The notes beneath the pieces are model-generated. The model did no database searches and was not told where the DNA came from. It saw only the letters and a program-made list of their open reading frames with translations. Below, in pieces: positions 38,339 through 52,700 of a stretch of 64,000 nucleotides of DNA. The position numbers and the translations under genes were made by a program. Numbering within the stretch: the stretch's first letter is position 1; each line of letters opens with the position of its first letter. Location of the stretch: assembly GCA_039621445.1 (NCBI GenBank), contig CP154956.1:33639437-33703436 (forward strand), in the 5' to 3' direction. This DNA comes from Euglena gracilis. Taxonomy: Eukaryota; Euglenida; Euglenophyceae; Euglenales.

Positions 38339-39028
38339 CACCCCCCCCCTCAAAGTGTCCCGCGCTCAAAGTGGCCAGAAATTTTCGGCAAATTTTGGTT
38401 TCCCCCTCAAAGTGGCCATTTCCTTTGGCGCAATAGTGTGCCGATGTGCTACGAGATGTGAGGCAGCGGATAACGGAAGGGGGGGGGGGGCAATCTTGCC
38501 CCCGTACCCCAAGCACCTGCACCCCCCCCAGGAAACCGTCCTTCCAGGGAAACTGTCCTCTACCCCATGCACTCGTCAACCTGTTTTCACAGCATCGCCT
38601 TGGCACGCTAACAGTAGTTACTCTAGTCCCAGGCACCCGAGACTTGGAACAGCACAGAGGAGGAGCCTCCCTTCCTTTGCCCCTGTCCATTCCAGGTCCC
38701 CTTCCACGCTGAGAGGGACGACGACTCATGTCCCACAAACAGCGCAGGCTCCTGCGCGCGAGAGGGGCCTGCTCTCCCCGTGGACTCGACGCGCAGGGGG
38801 GCCGTGCAGCAAGGCGTCTACACATGCCAGGGGCTGCACGGGGAGGAAACGGAGGGGCCTGCTCGAGCCGTAGGTCCGTTCCTCCATGGAATATACCGTA
38901 AGGTGGCCACACAAGCAAGGGGCCGGGCCTTAGGTAACCTACTGTATCAAAGAGTCAACCATACCCGGTGGCCTCCCCGCACCACCGAGATGGCGCCGGT
39001 CCGTCCGGAGCCCCCCTGTCCTGTTATA

Positions 39029-39029
39029 C

Positions 39030-39120
<91 letters not shown>

Positions 39121-39121
39121 A
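39029..39121. repeat. TCTA tetranucleotide microsatellite, left part
   Basis: About 23 TCTA units, interrupted at 39122 by the inserted element and resuming after 39838. Confidence 0.92.
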
Positions 39122-39838
39122 TAGGGGGGGGGAAATTATGCGGTCTGGCAGGCGGGGAAAAAATGCGGAAATTATGCGGAAAAATGCGGAAAAATGCGGA
39201 AATTATGCGGAAATTATGCGGAAAAAAAATGCGGAAAATATGCGGAAAAATGCGGAAAATGCGGAAAACATGCCGAAATTTTGTGGAGTCCCAGGTCACA
39301 TGGAGAGGATAGATATATTTCTACCTCACAATATGCAGGGTCCCGATGCTATTTGATTCCCATCGCTGATGCCCAAGCTTGCCAGAAGTCACCAAAATGC
39401 AATGGAAAAACAAAGCACAAATTATGTATAAAACAGAGAGATGAAAAGACGAGCACTTGTGCTCCGACATATTGGGGAAACAATGAACCTTGTAGTCGAC
39501 CTGAAACGTAAAAAATTCACAAAAAATGCGGAAATTATGCGGAAAAATGTGGAAATTATGCGAAAAAATGCAGTAATTATGTGGAAAAATGCGGAAAATG
39601 CGGGATAATGCGGAAATTATGCGGAAAAATGCGGAAAAATGCGGAAAAATGCGGAAAAATGCGGAAAAATTGCGGTCAAATGCGAAAATGCGGAAAAATG
39701 CGGAAAATTTACAAAAAAAAATGCGGAAAATATGCGGAAAAATGCGGAAAAATGCGGAATAATGCGGAATAATGCGGAAATGCGGAAAAATGCGGAATAA
39801 TGCGGAATAATGCGGACCGCATAATTTCCCCCCCCCTG
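39122..39838. mobile_element. 717-bp TIR element inserted in a TCTA microsatellite
   Basis: The left end TAGGGGGGGGGAAATTATGC continuing GGTC is an inverted copy of the right end (complement CAGGGGGGGGGAAATTATGC then GGTC). The interior is dominated by tandem ATGCGGAAA units on both sides of a unique 230-bp core (39290-39515). TCTA repeats flank both ends, so the insertion split one array; the target duplication cannot be read inside the repeat. The CAGGG terminus again looks hAT-like. No transposase frame. Confidence 0.75.
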
Positions 39839-39952
<114 letters not shown>

Positions 39953-40611
39953 CCTATCTCTCTCTATGCCATGCATATATGTATGCATCAAAGAAAAATG
40001 GCTGGCTAGTTGGGCAACCAGAAAGCTGTCACATCGAGTCATGCATCATCACGATGGCAATTTATAGAAAAATCAACGTCAAAAAAGATTATTTCAGATT
40101 GTGTGAAATTTTCGAGAGACAAACTCAAGAGATGCTGCCATTCCTGTTCAGTATGTTTTGCGGATCCCCAGCAGGGGTGCAACAGCCAGCCCCAATTTCA
40201 GCACCCAACCTTTCCAGGGAGAAATTGAGCAGAAGCCCTTCAGGGCCACTGAGAATGTCTTTACGAAAGACAGACAGACAGACAGACAGAGAGAGGCATA
40301 CCAGGCAGGGTTCGATATGTACAGAGTGCGAAGCGCCCGGCAAAAATTTCCCCCCCCCCCTGGGCCATTTGCCTTTGGCCATTTGCCCCCCCAAACGGCC
40401 AAAAAAAAATGCCATTTTGGAACTTTTTGGCAAAAAAAAATGTCAAAAATGCAAAAATTTTCGGCACAAATTTGACCCCCCTGGGGTCGGTCTGGAGCCC
40501 CCTTTGCAAGGGGGGGGGGGAGGTCTGGACCCCTCCTCTGGTACAGGGGGGGGGGAGAGACACCCCCGCTCAAACCTTCTTGTGTGTAGTCTCTCAAACA
40601 CCAATCCTCAC

Positions 40612-40723
40612 ACCAAGAAATGTCGCAGCCGTTGGGTTCTGCCGTTGAGTGCAAAGCGGAGGACCAGCCCTCCATTCATTCTTCTGCAGGTCAAAGATTT
40701 CGGTGCTGTTCACAAACATCAGC
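40612..40723 (-). CDS. Kelch exon (last one recognised)
   Basis: Acceptor AACATCAG precedes 40723; donor GTGAGG or GTGTGA at about 40612-40614. Reads LMFVNSTEIFDLQKNEWRAG then PPLCTQRQNPTAATFLG, a full second half of one blade and the start of the next. Confidence 0.75.
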
Positions 40724-43700
40724 CTGATGTTGGCCTAGTTGGACGGAGGCAAGCAAAGACAGGGGGACAAAATCCAAAACCGAATACGGTCAGCTAGGGG
40801 GAAAAGCAGAACCATGTTATAAAAATGGATCAAAATGGGGGATAATACAAGAAAATAAGGGATTCTTCAAACAAATGTGTCAAAAATATGCAAAAGCAAA
40901 AATTATCCGGGAAGCATGCACGAGATTACTTAAGGAGCTGGGGGGGCAGAGCTGTACAGTCGGGGTCAACCCCCCCCACTTAGGAGGTGGGGGTCAATTC
41001 CCCTCCCCACCACAGCACAATTACCCTCCCCACCACAGCACTACGCAAATGAAAATCCCTTCGGCGTTCAGTACCTAAAAATCGGCGCCCCCAGAAATAC
41101 GGGAAGGTGGGGGGGGAAGGACCCCCCACCCACCCAACAACGACCCACAGGATTCGTGGATTCCCATACAGCACTGGGGGAGGGGGTCCAGCCAGCCTGC
41201 TGGCAAAAGTGCTGGCTAAAAAAACAGGTGCTCTCTCCCCAGGATCCCCTCCCCAGGAGGTGGGGAGTATGGGGGGGGGGATCTGCCAGCTGCCAGGCTG
41301 GATCTATGGTACTGAAAACCTTGCAATAAAAATGTAAATTTAGCTGGATGGAGATTTCTCAGCCAAATTTTCTAAAAACCCACAAAAAAACCCTTAAAAA
41401 AACACCATTTTCTGATCCTTTTGCTCCCTCTTTCCAAGAGTTTTCAGCACTGTGCAATGATGTTTCAGAGATTGGTTCCACCTTAATTCACTGGATCCCC
41501 GGGGGATTGGCCTCCGGCTTTTAGAAAACCCTGGATGTATAGCACATTTTTTTGCTCTTTATGTGTGAATTCATGCTGTTCAATTTCACAACTTTTTGTG
41601 TGTTTTGGTGCATTTCTGCTGCACCCCACCTTTCCCCGCCATCTTTCTGTTTTGGTACGCATACTGTTTTGTTTGGCATCTTTCCATTTTATCCTGTATG
41701 TTGACGTTTTTTAATTTTGACAATTTTTCCTTGTTTTATTTCATTTTTGCAAATTTTGAGAAATCCTTTCATTCTTTTGACCTTTAAAAATTGAAATGGA
41801 ATATGTTGTATTGAACGTTCTCGGGAAATACCTTGGTGCAAAAACACAAGCTGTTGTACGTTCCATAGTATTGACATTATTAACATTGACATATTGACAT
41901 TTGCTTTTAAATCACTCATCTTGCTGCACCATGCAACTGCCTGAACATTTCAATGGAGTTTTGTGGGAAATATGGCTGGAAACTGGAAAGGTTTGGAAAG
42001 GGGGGGCCACTTCTCCTTGCAAACTTCTGCTGCGATTTGAATGGCACCAGTGACATCGACATCACCGACACCTGTTTCCAGCCCTCTTCACTGGGCGTGA
42101 CCCCAGCGGTCACGTAGATGAGATTGTCCAAGGCGGCCACGGCAGGGAACATCCGGCTCACAGCCATAGATGCCATCTGGGTCCATCTGTTTTCCCGAGG
42201 ACTGTACCTGTGCGACATTGGTCAAAGTGACTGGCAGATTAAAGTGACATACATCAAACCTTTCCCATAGAAATGCCAAATGTAAAAACACCCACACAGC
42301 CATGGCCTGGTGAACATCCCCAACTGCTTTAAATTGTGCACATTCTAAAGTTATTTTCCTGGCTTTCAGCCTGCATCTCTGTTGATCACTTCTTCGGCCA
42401 TTCCTTATCCTTTACCTTGGGGGAAAAAATCGGTTTAATTTTTTGGTGAGCTGCATACCCTTGGCCAGGCACCTTGTTATGTGTCACTGTCCCCCTTTTA
42501 AAAAGAACTGTGAAATAAAGAATACAAAAAAAATAGTGATAATGAAAATAATAATAACTCAAAAATAAAAACAGATAATAATACAATAAAACAAATAATA
42601 AATAAATTTACTCACTAAATAAAAACGACGGCCCTCGGTAAGGAGAATGCAAATGGAAACACATGAATTCAGTGCACGTTTGAAAACTCATCATCAGATT
42701 CACATGGCAGGAACTTCTGCTTGAGGGAAAGCTCACTTGCCTGAAACAATTTCAACGATGAAATAGGCATTGAATTGAATTTGACTCAGTTACAACCTCA
42801 TCTCTTCCTCATCATCTGCCGAATCAGCCATAACAACAGCATTTTTAAGTAAAATTAAAATGAAAACAAAGTGAGTATGAAAAACTGGAATGAAAATGCC
42901 AGGACTTGCGACCTTGTCATTTCTTGGGTTTAATCTGACCCAGTTCTCAAAAGACAACATATCCATTGCACATGTCTTTATGCTCCTAGGCAGGCTGCTT
43001 CATTTTCCCCTTTTGAAAGAAAATTAAAGGGAAACAAAGCCCAACCATAAGAGGCGGAGGAAAGAGATGCAATTAAGACACACTTCCAGCAGGTGTTGAG
43101 TACTTCCTCGCTGGGCTCACCGCAATTCCGTGCCCCTCCAATGACGAAGATATCATGCCGCAGCGACACGGCAGCTGGGAATGACAGTGAAAGACTTCAT
43201 GCACTGACTTTGGAACACGAAAAACCAAAGGGGGTCGATGTGCACACACAAGGGAGGGGGCAGAGAGGAATCAGGGCTCCCAACTGAGGCGATCAGACCA
43301 TTTGCCTCTTTCAAAGAAAATGAAATTTTGGAGGCAAGCAATCCAGAAACAAAAGGCCTCAGTTTGGCATCATTTCAATTCAAATCAAAGCATTTCCGTA
43401 AATTACCCCCACCAAGGTCATTGCAGCTTTGCAGACTGCAGCAGGGTCAGGTTGCAGCTAAACTGGCATCGGAAAAAATCAAAAATGCAAAAAAAAGGGC
43501 AAACGTCAAAACAAATTTCAAAACTAAGGTATGAGGAGAGCAACCCATTTCAAACCCGAAATAACACATTGCCTGGATGCTTGAGCACCATCTTCAGGCC
43601 TAAGGGCCAGCCAAGGGCTGGACTGGGGCTCCGACAGGGTAGAAAATTGGGAGGTCGAAAGAGAACTCATTTTTTGATGTTTTGGGTGGATGAGTGTTGG

Positions 43701-46700
43701 TCCAAGGATGCCAGAAATCTCTTTTCCCCCCGAAGTCGACCCGTTTTTTTTGGTCAAAGTATGGGCATTTTTGGGGCATTTTTCCTGTCTATTTTCATTT
43801 GAAAACGCTTGCACAAAGACGTTTTTTTTAGCTGCTCAAGGACACCATGTCGCTGGGTCTTCACATTCTGTGTGAAAATTTCCCCGGGCTTCGCTCAAGC
43901 TGAAGCGGTGCTGTGACCTCCCCCAGGGTCACAGACAGCCAGCAGTTTTTCCTCCCTTGCCGCCCTGCCTAACAAGGATGCATGCAAATCCCTTGGTAGT
44001 GTGAAAACCAAGGGATTGAGCACACTGGGTGGCCGGCGGAGCGATGGCTGTCCCAATTTCTCCGTTCGGCACCCCGGGATTGCGGTGTGGGATGCAAAGG
44101 ACGCAGGACCTGCGTCGCTGAGTGGGGTGGGCAGCCCGGGGACGTCGTAAAACCACTGCTGCAGTTCGGTGTCAAAGCGCTCCACGGAACTCACTTCGTG
44201 CTCGCCATCAAAACTACGCAGCGAACACGCGGCGAGAAGAGGAAATGTGTCACAGCGGAGTCGAGGACTGGAGTTGCAACATGGGAAAGCGTCCTTCTGA
44301 AACCCAAGCATCTGCAACCAGCAAAAATTGGATCCAATTCATCTCCCATCCCACCCAAGCCCAAGCCCAAGCCAAGTGAACACTAAAATGACAATCTAGA
44401 CAATCCGGATGGGGGACGTTCATTGAGGAAGGGGGCTCATTACACATGGGGTGGAAAGTAAATTCAAATTTTAACAACTCACGGGAATTTAAAAAAACAA
44501 CTAATCCTACGTTTCGTCAAACACACCCTCCGAAAACATAGACGTTCGTCCCGTAGGCTGCTGCAACTGCTGCACTCCGCACAGTTCGCATTGGTGGCAA
44601 ATTGATCCATGCCTGGAAGAGAAAATGGATGTTTGGTGTTGCAACCCAGGGGGAGGGGAGCCTTGTGGGGTTCATGCCCAGAGCAGCACACACCACAAGT
44701 TCTGTATTGGGTCCCAGTCAACGGAGACAACATTAAATATGCTTGAAAATACCTTCCTTTCCTTCTCCCTACCCATAACACCAACCTGGGGAGGGTAAAA
44801 TCTGAGGGCAAAATCTGTCTGTTTGGCATGTATATGTGTGTATATGTGTTTGTGTGTGAGTGCACGCGCGCGTGTGCGTGTGTTGTGTATTGTGTGTTTG
44901 TGTGGCTTGCATAATGCTTCATTATCGCGGGAGCACGTCCCTTGTCCCCAGCCCCTGGTTCCCAAAAAAAGCCAGCTTTTGCGTCAATCATTTGACTTTT
45001 GGGTTTGGGATATTTTTGTGGGGGAGCAGTAATTGCAATTATTGCTCCTCCCCCATTCAAATTCAACAAGGAGAGTCATTTGGTGAAGACACAATTTGAG
45101 AGCAGTAGAGGTGAACATCCAAAGTTGAGATACTGATAGAGATACTGTATATTTTCTTCTTTCTTTACATGAAAACAAAGCAAAAGCAAAAAAAAATGGG
45201 AAAAAAAAATGAAAAAAAACAAAAAAAAACAAAAAAAAAAAAAAAAAACTGGAGAAGAAAAAGCGAAATTTTAAAAAACAGAACTGAACCAATTAAACTA
45301 AAAAAAACAAAAAATTGAAAAAACAGAGTTATGCGGCATGAAAACAAATTGAATGGGTCAAAAAATGAAACTCAAAAAAAAACAAAAAATTGGATCTTTC
45401 CCAAAAAAAAAAGCTCATTAGAAAAAGAAAAAAATTGGTGAGACAAAATTGAAAACAAAAAAAAACTGCCAATCACATTCCCGGGGGGTCATTCCCAAAA
45501 CCGGGAGTGCAATTAGTGAAAAAACGTCCCAAAAAAATGCCGTGTGACTTTCAGGCAAAATTCCCAAGTCTGAGATGCCATGTATGGGCCACATGGAAGG
45601 TGGAAAGGCGCTATGGTTAGTTTTGAGCTCCAAATCCCCACGGCAACCCCAAAAGCTGGGACAGTGAAAATGTTCTACAAACCCACTCAAAAAAAAATGG
45701 GACCAAAAAATTGTTTTTAGCCCATAAATTTCTCAAAAGACAAATTTTCATGCTTAAACTACCAATGTGGATAAATGGGATGAAACACCCAATAAAATCC
45801 GCAAAAAAAAAAACCAAATGCAAAAAAATCATTTTGGGAAAAAATTAAGTTGAAAAAATAATAAATATGTCCTCCCCCAACACCTGGTAGAGACAGAACA
45901 CTGTAATGTCTGGAAAAAAAAAAAAAAACCAAAAAAAACAACATTAACCTAAAAACAGTGGCAAATCGGATTCGCGGCGAAGATTGAGAGTAAAAACAAT
46001 CTGACTTGAAACCAGAAAATAAAAAAAGAAAAAAAAAAGAAACTGGAAAAGGAAGAGCAAAGACACAAAGCAAAACAACGAAAGAAAAGATTACAAAACC
46101 TGTCAAAACAGCTGCTAAACATTATTCAATGTTGCCTGAACTGCACCAAGAAAAGCCCAGACAGCTGATGTTATTTAATGGCCAACTGACCTGGGCTCAC
46201 CATTATGGTCGGCAAATTTCAAATCTGTCTCCACAAGGCCTAATATGTAGTGCACCTAATACATGTCAGAAGATTCTCAAATCCTGTGGTCATTATTGTA
46301 GGCATATGACCACAAATAAATTGACCCAAGGAAGTGGCTGACCATGATGGACTGATCAGCTGGTCGGCTGATCCACTGGACTCCAAAAATAAGACCCACC
46401 CAAATTGAAAGGCACACCCAAATGTAAAACACCCTTTTGGGCTGATTGAGCAAAAATCCACAAATAAGTCCCTCCTCCCCAACAGACTGTTTTTTACCAA
46501 CCCCGGGGGGGTCCGGAGTGCCTATGAGTGCCTGCCCAGGCAGGCACTACCCCCCCCCCGGGGGGGTCGGATTTCGGCCTGTGCCCGGGCACATTCCTTT
46601 GAAAATAGGCCATTTTTGGCTCCCCGGCGCCTTCGGCGCCGGGTCCGTGCTAGGGCACTTTTGGCTGTGCCCCCCCCCCTTGGGGGTCGGATTTGGAGTG

Positions 46701-49700
46701 CCTTGGGGTGCCTGCCCAGGCAGGCCCCCCCCCCCCCGGGTGGGGTCGGCACCCGACTAAAATACAGCCTGCTCCCCAAATAATCCCCCCCCCGACGGCG
46801 CAAAGCGCCAGGGACAGTGAAAGATATTTCCTGAAAAATTACCAAAAAACCCAATTTCAGACACAAAAAAGATGAAATTTCAAAATTTTTGGGATAATAG
46901 AAGTAGAATTCCTGTAGATTTAAAAGCAGAAACAGAATTAGTTTCTGCTCATGCATTATTTGCTTATATGTGTTATTTATTGTAATAAATAGATTGAAAA
47001 AGATGGTCAATGTCAATTTGCACCAATTTACATGTTGCACGAAGCGCCGAAGGAAAATGCTTTAGTGTTTTTGGGAACCTGAAAAATGATTCTTTTTTCG
47101 GCCTGGATTGTCAAGGGGAAAAAATACCACAAAATAATAGAATGCATAAGACTCCCCCGAAAATAGATTGAGACGGCCAAAGTGGCACTGAAGGATTTCT
47201 CCAAAGAAATCCAAAATTGTCCGCGGTTCCGGACCTGGCAGTGCTTGAAAACACCAGCCGGGAGCGACATGCGCACACCACACGGCACGATCGCGCGCAC
47301 CTGCGCACGATGGGACACAGCACCTGGCGCGCACTTGCGCACGACCTGACCTGACCTCAAAATCAGGCGCATATGCGCACGCTTGGTCAGTAAGATTGGG
47401 TGCATATGCGCGCGATCCTACTGGCCAAGCGTGGGTACACGCCCCAGTGGGGTCGCCAGAATGAGCGGTGACACTGAGAAGACAAACGTTGTCATGCAGG
47501 CATCTCAAAAATTTACCCACTAGTTTATGCAGTATTACGCGTCGGCCGCTGAAAACTGTGGAACACACAGCAGATGGTAAAGACACAAGACCTGAGCTGC
47601 CAGTGTTGGACACCTCGAGCTGGAGAGAACGTCCGCCTGCCTTCATTTGCCGGGATTGAAACTACAGACGCCGGCGACCCCTTGCTTTCAGTCGTCCCGT
47701 CGGCAGTGGTCTCTCGCAGTTTGCACCCCGGAAGACCGCTGCTGGTGGACACTTTTTTACCCTGTCGGTGGTTTGTCCCTCTCGGGTTTGCAACACCGGC
47801 CGGCAACTTGAAAAATTAAAAAAAAAAAACGTTGCCCTCCCGTGCTTGAAAGCCTGGCACCTCGAGGACGGCTGCAAAAAAAGGCTCTCCCCCCTCGGGT
47901 CGCGCACAACTGCACCTGATTGCTAGCGTCCCTTTCGAAAAGCCTTTGGCGCGCCTCGGAGAAAGGTCCTCAAACCCCGAATTTGCTTCGCAACGTCGGA
48001 AATTCCTACTGGGACTTTCTGAGAGCGAACTCAGTTGGCAAACACCCCTGGGGCATCCCGTCTGTCGGAAAGTCTGTGTCTATTCACTGCATCTTTCGGT
48101 TTCCAAAACCATGCTGGTTTTCGAAATGTTGGAAGATGCATAATTCCCAATGAACAAACAATGGGCTCCGTACACCTGGCGCCCTGGAGACAGCCGCAGG
48201 CATCCTAAGACTCCTTCCAGGTCGAGCGGAACGTCCGGGATCTTTATGGACGCGCCTCCCATGGATTCGGAGGGTGTTGGGGGGCGCACGCGACCGCCCA
48301 GGCTTTCATGGCACTGCTCAAGACAGTAGCTGTACACTGACGACTGCATTCTCTCACTGGCTACCATCAGGGCCTTGGCTTACTTTGCTTCGCCGATGGG
48401 CGACCATGGCACAGGTCTGCTGGAGCGGTTCAGGAACATCCTCGTGCGCAACTGTGCATGAGGACACCGCTCCTTCGGCTGTGCGGGTCACGTTCGGAGT
48501 CACGTCTCGGGGTCCATGACGGCGACGTGTAGCGTCGTCCGCACTACTCCGCGGGCGCTTCCTGAGCGCCCGACTTCATCAAAGGCGTGTCGGCTATTGG
48601 ACATGGACAAACCCACTGGGTAGACATGGGCGCACTGAGTGTGCACACATGTCTCACTCCTGCGGGTACGTCCAAGGGTTGGAACACCTTGCTTGCTGAA
48701 CGTTGTGATGTGTGTGTGTGTGTGTTGGCAGATATTTCAAATGAGGCCAGCCCTGACGAAGCGGTGGGAGTAGCCAACGCGCGCACATGCGCACGACGCT
48801 TGCAGGATGTATCACCTCTCTGCATCGGCTTTCAACCCAGGCCACAGGTCCCTAAACAAGCCCATAAACGCCACCTCCCTAAATAGTGCGCATCCCCAAA
48901 AGAGAAACCTGTCACATCTAAGGTCAGAAAGTGCACACAAATCTCAGAACTGTCTTTCTCAGACCCAATAGTTTTATTGTCCAAGCTTCAAATTTTGACA
49001 CATAATCACTTGACTCATTGCTTGGCATCACAAGAAAGGAAAAAAAATGGAACAGAGTGGCAGAAAATCAAGTTTTTTTTTGTGCTTTGCTTTAATAAGA
49101 GCACGGTGCCTTAATAAGTTCACACCCCTTGGGATCCGAAACCATGTGCTTAAAATGTGCACACCCGTGCACTTATTAGGGAGTTTCTGCCTTTTTTTTT
49201 GAAAAGGTTGCAAAAATGTTTTATGCATTTTAACATAAATGCAGTACATGTGTGTGCATATGTATATGCAGTTTCATATTTGTTAATGCACAAATATGCT
49301 GTATGTTTGCATCGTGTGTTAAGTGATTTAACCCCCCCCCCAAATAAGACCCAGGGCTTATTTTTGGGTCCATTGCTTTTGGAAACCGGCCAAAGTGGCA
49401 TTTAAGGGGTTTCGCCGATTTGGGCGCAACTGCGCGCGAGGACACAGTACCCACACCCAGCACCAAACCGCGCGCATTTGGGCTCGTGGACGTAAGCACT
49501 TTGTGCGCACTTGCGCACAAAGCCAAATGCAAGTGCTTTGGATCGTACAACTTCAGATTGTCGAAGAACTCTGGCATAAAAACAATTTCCCAGTGTAATT
49601 GCAGGGGGATAAAATCAAAATCAAAAATCAATTGTACAAAGTGCTAATTTTCCAATTATATACCAATATAAAAAATGAAACTGTGTAAAAATACAAATAT

Positions 49701-52700
49701 TCAAGATGTTGAAATACACACAAAAAATGAAACCTCGAAGTTAATCCAATGCAAATTAAATTGTGCAGGAATCTCCTCTTGCAATTACCCAAAAACATTA
49801 AGAAAATGGCAAGGTATCAAAATGCCCCAAACACTTGAGAACAGGTGTCTGATGCTAATTTTCTTAACCCTCCTAATAAATGCGCAGTGCCCCAATTGTG
49901 CACAGTGCGCACCCCCCAAGGGTCCGAAACCCAAAAATGGTTTCCCGCAATAAGTGTGGGCTTGGAATGCAAAAAAAAAAAATCCTTTGGAAGTTCATGC
50001 TCGAGGGGTTGAACGAAAATTAAACAATCGAAAAATGAATTTTTTATTTTAGATTGATTTGAAGGATGATAGAAAAAATCAAGGAGCAAATGAACCATGG
50101 CTCCCTCTCACAATCCAATTGGGAAGAGCCAAGATCGGGTAAAGCATTGATCCTGAACCTCATCCAGGTGCACAGCCTTGTTTGCAGCTTGCATAATATT
50201 GTTTCCCTGAACTTCACCTGTCTTCACCGCGAGCATTTTTGTGGTGCTGGAACAATGTTTGGGGGGCAGAAACTTTTAGGACTTTGGGAGAGCGGAGGGG
50301 GGCAGCTCGGGGGGACCACCTTTGGGGCCCCGCCAAACAAAAACAAGGGTGTTATATTGGGGGTCTATTCCACTTTTTTAGGACTAACTTTGCAGTGTTG
50401 CATGATGAAACACAAATATTGGACTATCAAACTTAGGCGGCCATATTGGCACTTAAGGGTTTTTTCTTTGAAATGGGCGCATTTGTGCAAATTTCTGAAA
50501 TTTCTGGGACCCTGTACCGTGACACACAGAAAACCGTTTTTGAACTATGACAACCCTCTATTGGAGGGGATTTACTCCCAGTGGTTTGGTATGCATGCTT
50601 CTTCCTGAGTGACGCGAAGAGGGCTGAGGGTGAGACTGGTGCTCTCGTACATCAAACAGGTGGGAAGCACACACCGGCTGTTACGGCAAATGGTACTGGT
50701 GCTGGCGTGGTGCCTGAACTGACTTGGACGCCGCAGCCGTTCGTAAGGAAACACGAAGCCATCTTACATCACACACTACAGACTACGTCAGCCAGCCGTC
50801 ACGCAACTGATGCGTGTTTGTGGGCGCATTTGCGCAAACAAACATATTAATGGGCGCATTTGCGCAAATAAAACGCAAAACATTGAAAATAAAAATGCAT
50901 GTTGGTGGGCGCAAATGCGCCCATAAAAAATTGTGTTGGTGCGCACAAATGCGCAAACCAACAACTTGGGGAAACTGGTATGCGGATGGTTTGTGCAATG
51001 AGAGGCAACGAACAACATGTCTGTGTTAAAACACACCGATGATGACCATGACTCTACGAGGTTTTTGAACGTGATGGACGTGTTGGTGCGCACATTTGCG
51101 CAAATAAACACAATAATGTTTGTTTGCGCATTTGCGCAAATGCACGCACCAACATTAAATCAATCGCTTCAAAATAATGTGTTTGTAGGAGCCTTAGCAC
51201 ACACAAACAAAAATGTGTTGGTGCACGCAAATGCGCGCACCAACACACATCAGTTGTACGATACCATCTCCTCGTCCATGACGGCTGGTGAACGCTGTTC
51301 CGCATGACAACCATTGGTTTGCACCACCATTACGTGGTGATGAAATTTGTGGTGAGAGGTAGTGTGTGATGTTCACTTGAACGCGGCATCTGACTGGCCA
51401 ATATTTGCATGCCTTACGTGTGTACATTTGTACTGCTATTCCCCGGCCCACACGGCCTGTTGTTTTGGCCTCATCCGTTTGGCAGATAAGCGTAATGAAT
51501 TGATGACGTGCAACGACCTGTGACCGTCGGACACTTTTCTGCAACAGTGCTGTGTTAACAGTGCTGGTTAGCAAAACCAAAACATATCATAAACAATCAA
51601 TTTTCGGGCGAGGATATATCAAACCTGGGACATTGGGTCGTAACAAATAGCACTCTTCAATCTCTCATCTTCGTAGCGGCCACCTGAAAATAGGAAAACC
51701 GTTGCCACCTAAGCATAACCGTTCCGCTGCAAAAGAAAACCACTTCTGTCTCCACCTACACAAGCATTTACTGTTCAAACCTCCACCTTTTAAATCAAGA
51801 GGAAAACTGGGAAGGAGGCAAGAAAATTGGGCCTTTTCTCAGGATCCACTGAGGGCTGAAAAAGCTCTGAACATTGCACCAAAAGAGAAAATTTGAGCCA
51901 GGCAGACTCAAAGTTTCAAAGGTTTTTTGTTTCAAGGATTTTTTGCGGTTGTTAGGAAATCTAAAGCAATACCATCCACCAATTGTGAAACTTACAGAAA
52001 TTGAAGCATTCGACGGTCACCACATCGGCGGGGAAAGAAACAAACAGCTAAAGCAGACCAAGCATGAGACACCCCATCTCTGAACCTTGTTGACTTTGAT
52101 TGATTCTTAATTTGCATCACTGTCCATGCAAATTCTTTTTCATTTTGGGGTTCATCAGTGATCCTCGCTGGCTGACATTTTGCACCTTGGAAACAATGGT
52201 AATCCTTCCGTGATTTTCACCCAACCACCAATTAAACCAGTTTCAATTTCGGAATCAGCTGAGTCATAATGCAAGCACATGTCACACTGGATCCCCCATA
52301 CCCTAAACCCCAAACAGCCCAACAGGGGGGGTCAATTTTCGCAAATTTTGTGATTGCGACTGTAGAAAAAATAACAAATTTAAAGCCAATTGCAAAAAAT
52401 AATTTTAGAAATGCAAAAAATTCCATTTTTTTTTGTGTTTTCTTCACAGAAAAGGCTCCACAGTCATGGCCACAGTTGGGGGGAATATCTAGGGCAAACC
52501 AGGTGTCCAAACCGCAAAGCCATCAAAAAAGGGCAACAGAAAGTGGTGCGAAGGGAGGAAACTTTTGGGTAAAAGCAATGTGGCAGCAGCACCATATGAA
52601 AATTCACTGCACAGTCGCTTTTTCTAAAACAAAAAAAATATTTGACTTCCAAGAGAAACATCTGTCAAGAATATGAATGCCTCCTGAAGGGCCAGGTTTG

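Noticed and set aside
39122-39838. CRISPR-like array from regularly spaced ATGCGGAAA units
   Set aside because: Units are directly adjacent without spacers, and the context is eukaryotic.
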